A stretch of 64,000 nucleotides of DNA from Pandoraea iniqua (GTDB taxonomy: Bacteria > Pseudomonadota > Gammaproteobacteria > Burkholderiales > Burkholderiaceae): assembly GCF_902459685.1 (NCBI RefSeq), contig NZ_CABPSF010000007.1, forward strand, positions 124,001 through 188,000, written 5' to 3'. The notes beneath the pieces were generated by a model that did no database searches, was not told the DNA's origin, and was given only the letters and a program-made list of their open reading frames with translations. Positions 25,272-34,200 of the stretch are shown here, one piece after another (position 1 is the first letter of the stretch; the number at the start of each line of letters is the position of its first letter). Made by a program: the position numbers and the translations under genes.

Positions 25272-25352
25272 CAAGGAAGCGGCACCGACCTTTCGGGGAT
25301 CGGCCCCACCCCCGCTTCGTCACGAAAGAAGTCTTGGGGACTGCAATGCGCG

Positions 25353-27731
25353 TCAGAAGGTGTAGCGCACGCCCACGTTCACACCCCACGGCTTGTCCAG
25401 ACGAGAGCCGATCGAGTACGACGTGTCCAGATAGGCTTGCAGGTTGTGCTGCATCTGCGCCGCCAGACCGACGGCGACTTCCCCCCGGGTGCCCGACAGA
25501 TCGTTGTTGAACTCGATGTCGTTGATGCGGACCTTGTTGTTCTTCACGAACTCCTGCACGACGGCAGCACGCACGTAGGGCTGGAAATTGCCCTTCGATG
25601 TCTCGAACGTCTTGCCGAGCGTCACGCCCAACGTCCCTTGTACCGACGCATTGCGATCTGACTTGGCCGTCATGCCGTTATCGAGCGTGAATTCGGCGCT
25701 GCCCGCCGTCATTGCCGAAATCTGGGAATACGGCTCGACGAACCAATCATTGGCGAGCGCGATCTTGCGGCCGAATTCTGCCGAGACGCCGACACCATTG
25801 CTGTTGAAGTCGCCCTTGCTGCGCTGGCCATCGCGCATGCGCACGTCGAGCTCGGACTGGTAGTGGTTGTACTTCAAGACGGTGTCGAGGTAGTAGCCAC
25901 GCGTGCCGAGCCACGTCGCATACACACCGGCGGTGTAGCTTTCGATCGAACCGGTCGAGCCGACATTGAACTTCAGGTTGTTGCTGCTGGTACCGGCCAT
26001 GGCACCGACCAGCAACGTGCCGTTGTCGCTGCGTGAGATCACACGGTCTGCCCCGGCGATCAAGCCCCACTGGTCTTGCGAATATCCCTGACCGACGCTC
26101 GGACTCGCGTTGTGACGGTTACCGAACGTGCGCGCCCAAACACCGCCTTCCTTTTCCTGCGCCATGCGCACTTCGCCTAGACGGGTGCGCAGCGTCGCTG
26201 CTTCGCCGCTCCACACCGTCGGAATCGCGCTGAAAATGCCGAGGATCGAGTCAGTACCGGCCGACGGTCCGCCGTCACGCACGAGATGCCAATAGGTCTT
26301 GCCGTCGATCACTTCTTTTTGCAGGCTGTACGAATAAGCCCCGAAATCGACCTTATCGCCGAGCACCGAAAATCCGGCGGCACCGCCGTCGTCCTGCACG
26401 AGCTGGTGACGCTCCACCTTCGCCTCGGTGCCGGTGTTCTTTACGGCGAGGTTGAAGTCGCCGGTCGAGTCCCCGCCCGTCAGATGCAGTTGGTCGCTCA
26501 CGGCATCGACCAGATCCACGCTCATGCGGAACATGCCCGTGCCGGAGAGCGAACCGACTGTCAGCGTGTGGTACTGCCCTTCGGCCGCCGTGCCGTGAAT
26601 GTCGACGATACCGCCCTGCATGGCGATATTGGCGGTCGCACTGCTCTCGATCAGGCGCCATTCGCCGCCGTCGTTGAGATGAAGACGATCAGCGCCTTCG
26701 ATGCGCCCGGTGACGACGGCATGATTCGACAGCGTAAGATCGGAATCGACGTAATCCTTGATCTTGATGTCGCCTTCCAGACGGCTGTTGTCGACCGTAA
26801 TGTCCACGCTAAGCGGGTCATCGATCACTTGATCGAAACCCACTTCTATCAGCGTGCCATTGCCCGCCTTGATGGTCGTGCCGTTCACGATGGCGAGCGA
26901 CACGTCGAAGTCGTTTGGCGTGGACCCGCGCTCGCGATAAATGCTGATGGCCGCGCCATCCTCCGACTCAAGCGTCGCGCCGGAGAGGATGACTTCCGAG
27001 CCCGCTTGGGTCGGGTTGACTTCCGTCAGGATAACTACCGCGTGATCGGCACCGACGAGGCGCGCGCCGTAGGCGCGAAACGCACTGTCGGTCACCTGTA
27101 CGGCGTAATTCAACCGGCCCGTGCCACGCTCGGCGATCACCTCGCCGCCCCACATCTCGAGGAGAGCGTCGCCGGTCAGGAGCACCCCACGGCCGACCGC
27201 TTTCAGGCTCACGTTATCCAGACTCGCGATCGCCGGTGACAGCGACGGATCTCGCGTCGAGCGCCCCACGGAAAGCGCGATGTCGCCAGTATTGATGACG
27301 GTCGAATCGGTCAGCGATAAACGGCTGCCGTCGACGACACTGAGAAGACCACTGGAGATGTCGGCGGTGAAATGGCCGGAAATCGTCAGATTCGAAGCTT
27401 CCACGGTGCCACCGCCGAGCACTCGCAGATATTCCAGTGAGGTCGCGCGGTCCGGCGCACCGATCAGGCGGGCCCGGCCGGCGCCGGTCACGGTAACGCT
27501 GTTGCCGTCGATCTCGTTGTGACCATGATTGCAAAAGCCGCTGAGGTCGGTGCCGATGCAAGGCGCGCCGATGACGATGTCTTTTGACCGGACTTCAGTC
27601 GACACTGCCGCCATGGCAAGGAACACCGACGCGGCCAGAACACGCATCGGTAACTGGGCGCGTTGAGAGAGCGCAGGAAGAACGGAAAGCTGGGAAGGTT
27701 GCGAACGCGGGAAGAACGTCGAATGCGCCAA
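25353..27731 (-). CDS. Autotransporter 1 with pertactin-type passenger (type Va secretion)
   Basis: This protein is an outer-membrane autotransporter. A signal segment (MRVLAASVFLAMAAVSTEVRS) is followed by a beta-helical passenger with repeated short strands such as SNLTISGH and SRLSLTDSTVINTG. A pertactin-like junction precedes the C-terminal 12-strand barrel of about 260 residues (ARTFGNRHN ... GVRYTF), ending in the Phe needed for barrel assembly. I chose TTG 27731 because GAGGT lies six bases before it, giving a long N-terminal extension before the hydrophobic core; ATG 27645-27647 would give a normal signal but has no ribosome site. The passenger shows no protease triad, so an adhesin-like role is likelier. 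It lies 163 bases after autotransporter 2 and shares barrel similarity with it, but has no lux box of its own. Confidence 0.82.
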   Translation of the reverse strand: MAHSTFFPRSQPSQLSVLPALSQRAQLPMRVLAASVFLAMAAVSTEVRSKDIVIGAPCIGTDLSGFCNHGHNEIDGNSVTVTGAGRARLIGAPDRATSLEYLRVLGGGTVEASNLTISGHFTADISSGLLSVVDGSRLSLTDSTVINTGDIALSVGRSTRDPSLSPAIASLDNVSLKAVGRGVLLTGDALLEMWGGEVIAERGTGRLNYAVQVTDSAFRAYGARLVGADHAVVILTEVNPTQAGSEVILSGATLESEDGAAISIYRERGSTPNDFDVSLAIVNGTTIKAGNGTLIEVGFDQVIDDPLSVDITVDNSRLEGDIKIKDYVDSDLTLSNHAVVTGRIEGADRLHLNDGGEWRLIESSATANIAMQGGIVDIHGTAAEGQYHTLTVGSLSGTGMFRMSVDLVDAVSDQLHLTGGDSTGDFNLAVKNTGTEAKVERHQLVQDDGGAAGFSVLGDKVDFGAYSYSLQKEVIDGKTYWHLVRDGGPSAGTDSILGIFSAIPTVWSGEAATLRTRLGEVRMAQEKEGGVWARTFGNRHNASPSVGQGYSQDQWGLIAGADRVISRSDNGTLLVGAMAGTSSNNLKFNVGSTGSIESYTAGVYATWLGTRGYYLDTVLKYNHYQSELDVRMRDGQRSKGDFNSNGVGVSAEFGRKIALANDWFVEPYSQISAMTAGSAEFTLDNGMTAKSDRNASVQGTLGVTLGKTFETSKGNFQPYVRAAVVQEFVKNNKVRINDIEFNNDLSGTRGEVAVGLAAQMQHNLQAYLDTSYSIGSRLDKPWGVNVGVRYTF

Positions 27732-27850
27732 GAGAAGACCTCGTTGAAAGTTGACCAACGAGGCAGACGGTAGAACCAAATATGACGTAAACCACTGATT
27801 TAATGACGAATTTCAGCGATATTCATTACTTTTCATCGACCCGTGTCTCT

Positions 27851-27872
27851 CGACCCGTCTCTCCTCGGGTCG
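27851..27872 (-). terminator. Possible hairpin after autotransporter 2
   Basis: CGACCCG pairs with CGGGTCG over an 8-nt loop, 22 bases past the autotransporter 2 stop. No T-run follows, so read-through towards autotransporter 1 is possible. Confidence 0.3.
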
Positions 27873-27894
27873 AAGCGAGCGCCCGCCAATGTCG

Positions 27895-30207
27895 TCAGAA
27901 CGCGTAGCGCAAGCCGACCTGAGCCCCCCAAGGCTGGCTGATCTTGTGCCCTGCGCTCGTTTCCACTTCGGCATAGATCTGGAGGTTGTGACGCAGTTGT
28001 GCCGCCACACCGGCCCCGAACTCGACGCGCGTGCCGGAGATGTCGTTGTTGAACCCGAGGCCGTTGATCATGATCTGGTTGTTCGAGATGAACTCCTGAA
28101 TCACGGCCAGCTTCAGGTACGGTTGCAGCAGTGCGCCGCCGGACAGTTCGATCGTCTTGCCCAGCGCCGCGCCAATACGCGCCTCGACCGAGCCGGTGTG
28201 AGATGTCGATGACTGCATACCATTATCCAGCGAGAAATTATCTCCGCCGATGCGCACCATCGACGCCTGAATGTACGGCTCGACGAACCAGCGGTTGCCG
28301 AACTCGATGTGCCGCCCGAATTCGAGCGTCATGCCGATGCCGTTGTTATTGAAGCCGCCGTGCGAACCGGTGCCATCGCTCATGATGACGTCGGCGCTGT
28401 TGACGAAGTGATTGAACTTCACGAGGCCGTCGAAGTACCAGCCGCCCTTAGTGATCCACGTCGCATAAAGACCTGCCGTGTAGCTGTTCACGCCGCCGGT
28501 CGAGCCGTTGTCGAAGCTCAGCTTGCTGTGGCTGGTGCCCATCATCGCGCCGACGAGCCACGTACCGCCCCACGACTGGCCGACCACACCATCGACACCG
28601 CCGATCACGCCGTACTGCGTTTGCCGGTAGCTGGTGCCGTCCCCCGGCTTGGCGTTGTATTGCTTGCCGAAAGTGCGTGCCCATACACCGCTATTACTTT
28701 GGTCTCCGATACGAAGTTCACCCAGCCGGGAACGCAAGATGGCCGCTTCGCCGTACCAGACCGTCGGCCCCGCGCCCGAGAGTCCGAGCACGGTCTTCGC
28801 GCCCGGCGTCAGATCGCCTTCACCGGGGTCTTCCGGTGAACCGGGGTTGGTGACCAGCGCCCAGTTGTTGCCCTGCTGCTCCAGTGTGTAGCTGTAGACG
28901 CCGGCGTCGACCTTGCCGCCGACCAGCGAGAACGCTGCGCCCCCGCCACCGGTCTGCACAACGGTGAGCGGTGAAAGGTTGGTCGGCTCGCCGCCCGAGT
29001 TACGCACGTGCAGTTGATAGGTCCCGGCGGCGGTGCCCGTCACGTTGAGCAGATCGCCGGTGTGGGTGCCGAGATTCGTGCTCATCAGGAACGTACCGGT
29101 GCCGGAGAGCGTGGCAATGGTCAGCGTATGCGTGGTCGGTGTGCCGAGCGCGGTGCCCGAAATATCGATGTTCCCGCCATTCATCGTCACCGTCCCGACT
29201 GTGTTGTCGCTGATGAGCCGCCACGTCGCATTCGAATTGACCGCCAGCACGTTGATGTTGGCGAGCGAACCGGTCAGGTTGGCGTTGTTCTGCAACGTCA
29301 GATTGAGCGTGGCCGTACCGTCACCGCTAACGTTGCCGACGATGGTCGAGTTGTCGATCGTGGCGTTGGCGGTAATCAGGCCCGTGGCTTGCAAGGCGTA
29401 ACCGTTGCCGCCCGTGAGTGTCGTGCCGGCCTCGATCAGGATATTGGCCGTGTGTCCCTCGAAGGCCGCTGCCGGACGGGCCGGTTGCACCACGATTGCG
29501 GCACCGGTCGCGCTGCTCACACTGACGCCGCTCAAGGTCGTGGTCGAGGTCGTCTCCGTGGTCAGGTTGGTCGTGGTCGCTGTCACACCGGAGATGTTGC
29601 CGCTGATCGTGCCGCCCGTGGCGACCACCGTCGAGTCGAAGTTCACGACGCCGCCGTTGATCCCGCCCGCGGCGCCAGTTCCGGCGCTCACGTTCGAGTT
29701 ATTCAACGTGAGGACGCCGTTCGACGATACCGAGATGCCGTATTGGAAGCCCGACACCGTACTGTTCGTGACGGTTGCCGTGGGCGCAACGAGGCCGGCG
29801 GTGGTCTGCCCCACCAATTGAATGCCGGCATTCGTCGCGCTCGATATGGTCGAATTCGAAATCGTCGCGTTGGAGTTCTCGATCGTGACCGCGGCTGGCG
29901 GCGTACCACCACCGGCCCCCGGTGCGGTCGAGATGATCGTCGCACCGTTGGTCGTCAGCGTCGAGGGGCCCGTCGACGGGGGCGCGCCCTGAATCGCAAT
30001 CCAGTTGGTCGCGGCACCACTATTGACCGTGAGAGAGCCGGTGTTGCTGACTGTCCATGTTTCGGCCGCGTCGCCGGGTGCGTCGATGGTCTGATTGGTC
30101 CCGATGACCGTGCCGGCTTGCGAGGACACCGCGAGTGTCGCGAGGGCGAGTCCGATGGCCGAAGCCAGAACGCGCTGCCGGGGTGCTGTGGAAGTTGACG
30201 TAGGCAT
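27895..30207 (-). CDS. Autotransporter 2 with Thr/Asn/Gly-rich beta-helix passenger
   Basis: The 770-aa protein has a clear signal peptide (RVLASAIGLALATLAVSSQAG, about 12-32) and a low-complexity passenger rich in Thr, Asn, Ser and Gly with pectate-lyase-like rungs (ATISNSTISS, GISVSSNGVLTLNNS). A pertactin-like region (TLSGTGTFLMSTNLG) and a C-terminal autotransporter barrel (from about 500, VWARTFGKQYN, ending RYAF) complete it. The barrel aligns well with that of autotransporter 1, so the pair probably arose by duplication with divergence of passengers. AAGGAG eight bases before ATG 30207 sets the start. A 20-bp perfect lux-box palindrome lies 134 bases upstream, which places this gene in the quorum-sensing regulon. 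Likely surface adhesin or aggregation factor. Confidence 0.88.
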   Translation of the reverse strand: MPTSTSTAPRQRVLASAIGLALATLAVSSQAGTVIGTNQTIDAPGDAAETWTVSNTGSLTVNSGAATNWIAIQGAPPSTGPSTLTTNGATIISTAPGAGGGTPPAAVTIENSNATISNSTISSATNAGIQLVGQTTAGLVAPTATVTNSTVSGFQYGISVSSNGVLTLNNSNVSAGTGAAGGINGGVVNFDSTVVATGGTISGNISGVTATTTNLTTETTSTTTLSGVSVSSATGAAIVVQPARPAAAFEGHTANILIEAGTTLTGGNGYALQATGLITANATIDNSTIVGNVSGDGTATLNLTLQNNANLTGSLANINVLAVNSNATWRLISDNTVGTVTMNGGNIDISGTALGTPTTHTLTIATLSGTGTFLMSTNLGTHTGDLLNVTGTAAGTYQLHVRNSGGEPTNLSPLTVVQTGGGGAAFSLVGGKVDAGVYSYTLEQQGNNWALVTNPGSPEDPGEGDLTPGAKTVLGLSGAGPTVWYGEAAILRSRLGELRIGDQSNSGVWARTFGKQYNAKPGDGTSYRQTQYGVIGGVDGVVGQSWGGTWLVGAMMGTSHSKLSFDNGSTGGVNSYTAGLYATWITKGGWYFDGLVKFNHFVNSADVIMSDGTGSHGGFNNNGIGMTLEFGRHIEFGNRWFVEPYIQASMVRIGGDNFSLDNGMQSSTSHTGSVEARIGAALGKTIELSGGALLQPYLKLAVIQEFISNNQIMINGLGFNNDISGTRVEFGAGVAAQLRHNLQIYAEVETSAGHKISQPWGAQVGLRYAF

Positions 30208-30340
30208 GACGCTGGCTCCTTTTCAGAAAGGAACGACGGACTGCTAAACGCGACAGCCGTCCTACGTACGCTCGATCCTGACACAGCCATCGTCGACGCC
30301 GCCGCCTGCGATCAACATAGGCCTGTGGGGAGGCAGCGTC

Positions 30341-30360
30341 ACCTGTCAACGTTGACAGGT
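30341..30360 (-). promoter_or_regulatory. Lux box upstream of autotransporter 2
   Basis: ACCTGTCAACGTTGACAGGT is a perfect 20-bp palindrome. It carries the same 16-bp core as the boxes of RCC1 genes C and D, 10 and 14 kb away, and lies 134 bases before ATG 30207. Confidence 0.85.
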
Positions 30361-30401
30361 GCGGCGCGGCGGGACTTCGTGTGTCGAAAAAGGGGGGAAG
30401 T

Positions 30402-30437
30402 GATGAAAGCGAAGAAAGTGACGAAAGCGATGAAAGC
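30402..30437. repeat. Four 9-bp tandem repeats
   Basis: GATGAAAGC, GAAGAAAGT, GACGAAAGC and GATGAAAGC follow one another in the gap just past the glycosyltransferase stop codon. Function unknown. Confidence 0.7.
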
Positions 30438-30445
30438 GCCGGGGA

Positions 30446-31576
30446 TCAGCGCAGCCGCGCCGGCGATGCCGCGAGCGTTGCCATGATCGTATCGGCAAGC
30501 TCGACCGGATCGACCGCACTCACGTCGCTCTCGGTTTGCAGCGGGGTGGACTGACAACCCGGCGTAAGCCGCAGATACGGCGGCTCCGCCTTCGCAAACA
30601 GGGTGACGCTCGGCGTCGGTGTGGTGTGCGCCACGTGCATCAGGCCACCGTCGGCACCGACGAAAAGCGCCGCGTTGGTGATCACACGCTTCGCATCGCG
30701 CAACGTGAGCTGGCCCACGAACGAGACGAGTTGAAGATGCGCGAACTCCGCCTCCATGAGCGCCTTGGCGGCGTCCACACCATTGCCCGAACCGAGCAGC
30801 ACGATGCCCGCCGGCATACCCGTCATGTAGGCGGCGTCGTAAGCCGCCAGACATTCGCGCCAGTGCGCATAGGTGCGGCGCGGTTCCACACCGCCCATCG
30901 CCAGTACGAGATACGGACGCTGTGGCAGCTGCTGCGCGATGCTCTCGGGCAGATCGGTCTCCGCACGCAGATACGGCTTCGCGCGCGAGAACAACGCGTC
31001 AGGACCGAGGCCGAGGGCAAAGACATCGTTGACCGCTGCCAGACTGAACTGCGTCTGATTGCGATCCGGGCCGTGGAAGAAACGGAACAGGCACGCGAAC
31101 GGCAACGCCGGGAAATGGCGTCGCTTGATGCGCAGCGTCGGGTAGTTGAATTCCTGCATCACGACCACGTCGTAATCGGCCGGATTCACGGCCTTCGGAT
31201 CGTCGTAGACGTGCCGGAAGATGTCGTCGCCTTCGAATACCGCCTTGAGGCTGGGGGTGATCAGCAGATCGACCGGCGCCTCACGTCCGCGCAGCAGCGC
31301 ACGTCCCGAGAGGTCCATGACTGCATCGCCCACCGACGCCTTGCCGCCATAGATCCACAACACGCGCGCATCGGGCGGCACGTGACGCACCTCGCGGCTC
31401 GCCTGACCGCTCAGCGCCAGACGCAGGCGGCGATGCAGATATTTTTTGGCGACGTTGAGATGCGACGTGCGTTGCAGGAAGACGTCGGGCTCGTGATACA
31501 CCCACGCGTAGGGAATACGCGTGCTGGGCTCGGTGAGGGCGCCCAATCGGCGGGCAATGAAGCGCTGCAATGGCAT
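30446..31576 (-). CDS. GT9-family (heptosyltransferase-like) glycosyltransferase
   Basis: The product of about 376 residues has the two-lobed layout of glycosyltransferase family 9: an N-terminal half with DARVLWIYGGKASVGDAVMDLSG in place of the usual G-D entry motif, and a C-terminal nucleotide-sugar lobe with VLAMGGVEPRRTY, GIVLLGSGNG and FVGADGGLMHVAHTTPTPSVTLF. Family members add heptose or related sugars to lipopolysaccharide core, or occasionally to autotransporters. The Cys cluster of autotransporter heptosyltransferases is not evident, so a polysaccharide role is likelier. ATG 31576 is used; TTG 31594 is an in-frame alternative, and neither has a good ribosome site. It lies directly upstream of autotransporter 2 on the same strand, separated by the lux box. 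Confidence 0.72.
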   Translation of the reverse strand: MPLQRFIARRLGALTEPSTRIPYAWVYHEPDVFLQRTSHLNVAKKYLHRRLRLALSGQASREVRHVPPDARVLWIYGGKASVGDAVMDLSGRALLRGREAPVDLLITPSLKAVFEGDDIFRHVYDDPKAVNPADYDVVVMQEFNYPTLRIKRRHFPALPFACLFRFFHGPDRNQTQFSLAAVNDVFALGLGPDALFSRAKPYLRAETDLPESIAQQLPQRPYLVLAMGGVEPRRTYAHWRECLAAYDAAYMTGMPAGIVLLGSGNGVDAAKALMEAEFAHLQLVSFVGQLTLRDAKRVITNAALFVGADGGLMHVAHTTPTPSVTLFAKAEPPYLRLTPGCQSTPLQTESDVSAVDPVELADTIMATLAASPARLR

Positions 31577-31707
31577 GGTCGAATCGGAGGGCAAGCGGGC
31601 CGCCGTACCGGCCCGTGCTCACGTCGATGAGCCCGCCGGCGACCTCGGAAAAACCGGAGTATGCCACGCTTGCCGCTCCGCTCATGCAGACTGCCCAGAT
31701 TGCCGGA

Positions 31708-31734
31708 AATGTCGGGAACGTCGGGAATGTCGGG
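31708..31734. repeat. Three 9-bp tandem repeats
   Basis: AATGTCGGG, AACGTCGGG and AATGTCGGG lie just past the stop of the rhodanese gene. Confidence 0.7.
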
Positions 31735-31752
31735 ATGGCCCGTGCGGCGGCG

Positions 31753-33393
31753 TCAGATCACCTGAAAGCGATGCGTGCCGTCACGATGCAACTGATCGAC
31801 CAGTCCGAACTCCCAGTCCAGATAAGCCTGCATCGCCTCGGCCGCGTTATCGGTGCCCTCATAGGGACGGCGATAGCGGTCGTCGCGCGCACTGGCCAAA
31901 CGCGTTTCGCCGGTCTCCAGCGGCAGCCCTGCGTTGATCCACGCTTGCGTGCCGCCTTCGAGCACGACGATCTCGGCATCGGTGAGGTGGCGCAGGTCCG
32001 CCGCCACGAAGCGCGCCAGCAGGCTCGAACCGCACGTCAGCACATAGCGCTGTGCCGGACCGACGGCGCGCAACGCCTCGGCCAGCCGGGCCCGAATCGC
32101 GAACCACGCCCCCGGAATATGCCGTTTGACGTAATTGGCGCTCGCCGTGAAGTCGAGCACGGCAATCTCGCCGGGCGCCGCATCGTCGAGCCAGCGTGCG
32201 AGCAGCGCGGGCGTGACCGAGGCGACCTCCGGCGCGCTTGGCGTGTGCAACGGCCAACCGCCCTGTGCACTGCGCGCGTGCGCGCTGTGCGGCTCCACGA
32301 CGTACACGGTCCAGCCCATCTGGGCGAGCCACGAGCCGGTCATGTCGGCGCGCACGCCATCGTCGTCGGCGAGCACGATCCACGCGCCGCGCACGGGGGC
32401 CTGATGATCGGTTTCTTGCACGAGTTGCCCGCCCGGCGCACTCGCGAAATCCGGCAAGTGACCGGCCGCATATTCTTCCGGCGTGCGCACATCGAAGCGA
32501 TACACGGTACGGCCGGGCGCGTTCAGCGTTGCCACCGCATCGAGCGCAATGCGCTGCACGCCAGCACGGTCGGCCACGGCACGCGCGCCTTCACGCGCGA
32601 CGGCGAGCGTCGCTTCGCGCACCTGCGCCGGATGACGGCGCTGCGCCCCGCGCTCCAGCGTTTGACCGGCCAGCGTCCAGCCGATGGTGCCGTTGCGCAA
32701 CGCCGCCACCGGGTTGGGCAGGCCGGCATTCACCAGCGACTGCGTGCCGATGATGCTGCGCGTACGGCCGGCGCAATTGACGATCACACGCGTCGCCGGG
32801 TCGGGGGCGAGTTCGCGCACGCGCAGCACGAGCTCCGCGCCGGGCACGCTGGTCGAGCCGGGGATGTTCATGGTCTGGTATTCGTCGAAGCGGCGCGCGT
32901 CGACCACCACCACGTCGGCTTCGTCGTCGAGCAACGCCTGCACTTCCTGCGCGGACAACGACGGCGTGTGACGCAGCCCTTCGACCCACTCGCCGAACGA
33001 TTTGCTCGGTACATTCACGTCGCGAAACACTTCGCCGCCTGCGGCAATCCAGCCGTCGAGGCCGCCCGCGAGCAGGTTCACGTCGCCATAGCCCAGCTTG
33101 CGCAGCACGGCAGCGGCACGCGGCGCGAGGTCCTGCCCGTCGTGCTCGCCGTAGACGACGATGCGCGTATCGCGGCGCGGAATGCGCGCCCACGCTTCGA
33201 TTTCCACGCGAGACAGCGGCAGGTTGGCCGCCCACAGCGGATGCGCCTGCGCAAACGGGTCTTCCTCGCGCACGTCCAGCAGGGCGATCTCCTGCCCGGC
33301 GAGCAACGCGGCGCGCACGTCGGCAAAGGTCAGTTGGGCAAAGGAGGCAGGTTCGGCCGTCTGCGACGGCACGTCGGTCGAATGATCGGACAC
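31753..33393 (-). CDS. Four-domain rhodanese-like sulfurtransferase
   Basis: The 546-aa cytoplasmic protein is a chain of four rhodanese modules (about 18-120, 135-235, 255-385 and 400-500). Rhodaneses carry sulfane sulfur on a Cys in the loop after a central strand. Modules 2 (VIVNCAGRTRS, Cys near 204) and 4 (YVLTCGSSLLA, Cys near 453) keep it. Modules 1 (VVYGEHDGQD) and 3 (IVLADDDGVRA) have lost it and are probably structural. Typical D-V-R and D-A-R motifs (LLDVREEDP, VVVDARRFDEY, FDVRTPEEY) precede each loop. It is the third gene of a minus-strand set after an SfnB-like oxygenase and a thiol dioxygenase, so it likely handles sulfur released from organosulfur compounds or thiols. Confidence 0.88.
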   Translation of the reverse strand: MSDHSTDVPSQTAEPASFAQLTFADVRAALLAGQEIALLDVREEDPFAQAHPLWAANLPLSRVEIEAWARIPRRDTRIVVYGEHDGQDLAPRAAAVLRKLGYGDVNLLAGGLDGWIAAGGEVFRDVNVPSKSFGEWVEGLRHTPSLSAQEVQALLDDEADVVVVDARRFDEYQTMNIPGSTSVPGAELVLRVRELAPDPATRVIVNCAGRTRSIIGTQSLVNAGLPNPVAALRNGTIGWTLAGQTLERGAQRRHPAQVREATLAVAREGARAVADRAGVQRIALDAVATLNAPGRTVYRFDVRTPEEYAAGHLPDFASAPGGQLVQETDHQAPVRGAWIVLADDDGVRADMTGSWLAQMGWTVYVVEPHSAHARSAQGGWPLHTPSAPEVASVTPALLARWLDDAAPGEIAVLDFTASANYVKRHIPGAWFAIRARLAEALRAVGPAQRYVLTCGSSLLARFVAADLRHLTDAEIVVLEGGTQAWINAGLPLETGETRLASARDDRYRRPYEGTDNAAEAMQAYLDWEFGLVDQLHRDGTHRFQVI

Positions 33394-33537
33394 AGCAAAT
33401 CCTTGAATACGGAATCAAGCAATAGGGAGGGCATGGCCTGCGCAGCCAGACGGCCATTGTGGCAGAAGCCCCGGCCGCCCGTGCCACGCGATGTGGTGCG
33501 CTGCGGCATCGCATGAGCGGCGCGCCGCGCAAGGGCG

Positions 33538-34200
33538 TCAGACGCGCTGCGCCGCCCTGCCCCATGGGTTCGGCAATTGCGCGTTGGCGTAGCCGGAGAC
33601 AAAGCCTTTACGCTCGCCCGCTTCAGTGAACACGCTGCGGTGCACGGCGCCAATGTTCGCGCCATACACGTGAATGCTGACCGAAACGCGATCGTCGAAG
33701 GCATTGGTCACACGGTGAATGTCGCCAAGACGCGGCGAGAGAATCTCCACATCACCGGGCACCAGCCGCACCGGCTCGCCGGCTTCGACCGGCACGCCCT
33801 TGGCATCGAGCACATAGGGCAATGAATCTTCGGCGCCCCGCAGCATGCCGATCAGCCCCCACACCGTGTGATCGTGAATCGGTGTGCGCTGGCCCGGCCC
33901 CCAGACAAAGCTGACGATGCTGAAACGCTGCCCCGAATCGCAATGCAGCAGGTATTGCTGATAGTGCTCGGGGTGCGGCGTGGCGAACGCATCAGGCAAC
34001 CAGTCGTCACGCGCGACCAGTTGCGCGAGCAGGCCAGCGCCTTCTTCGAGCAAGGTCGTCTCGTGTGGACGGCGTTCCAGCAGCCGTGAAAATGCCGCGA
34101 CAAAGTTGCGCAGCGGGTCGAGAGCGTCGTAGTCGTGCGCGGACAAATTAGCAACGTCGGAGACGTTGGGCGGGTTGTTTTCAACCAAAGCAGCGGTCAT
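33538..34200 (-). CDS. Cysteine dioxygenase-type thiol dioxygenase
   Basis: The 220-aa protein is a cupin of the cysteine dioxygenase family, which oxidises cysteine or 3-mercaptopropionate to the sulfinic acid with non-haem iron. The three iron ligands are visible: H109 and H111 in PIHDHTVWG, and H162 in DIHRVTN. The bacterial type lacks the Cys-Tyr crosslink partner in the usual position, so the exact thiol substrate is uncertain. ATG 34200 overlaps the TGA of the preceding SfnB-like gene by four bases, showing tight co-translation. With the rhodanese 144 bases downstream, it fits a pathway that converts organic thiols to sulfinate and sulfite. Confidence 0.88.
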   Translation of the reverse strand: MTAALVENNPPNVSDVANLSAHDYDALDPLRNFVAAFSRLLERRPHETTLLEEGAGLLAQLVARDDWLPDAFATPHPEHYQQYLLHCDSGQRFSIVSFVWGPGQRTPIHDHTVWGLIGMLRGAEDSLPYVLDAKGVPVEAGEPVRLVPGDVEILSPRLGDIHRVTNAFDDRVSVSIHVYGANIGAVHRSVFTEAGERKGFVSGYANAQLPNPWGRAAQRV

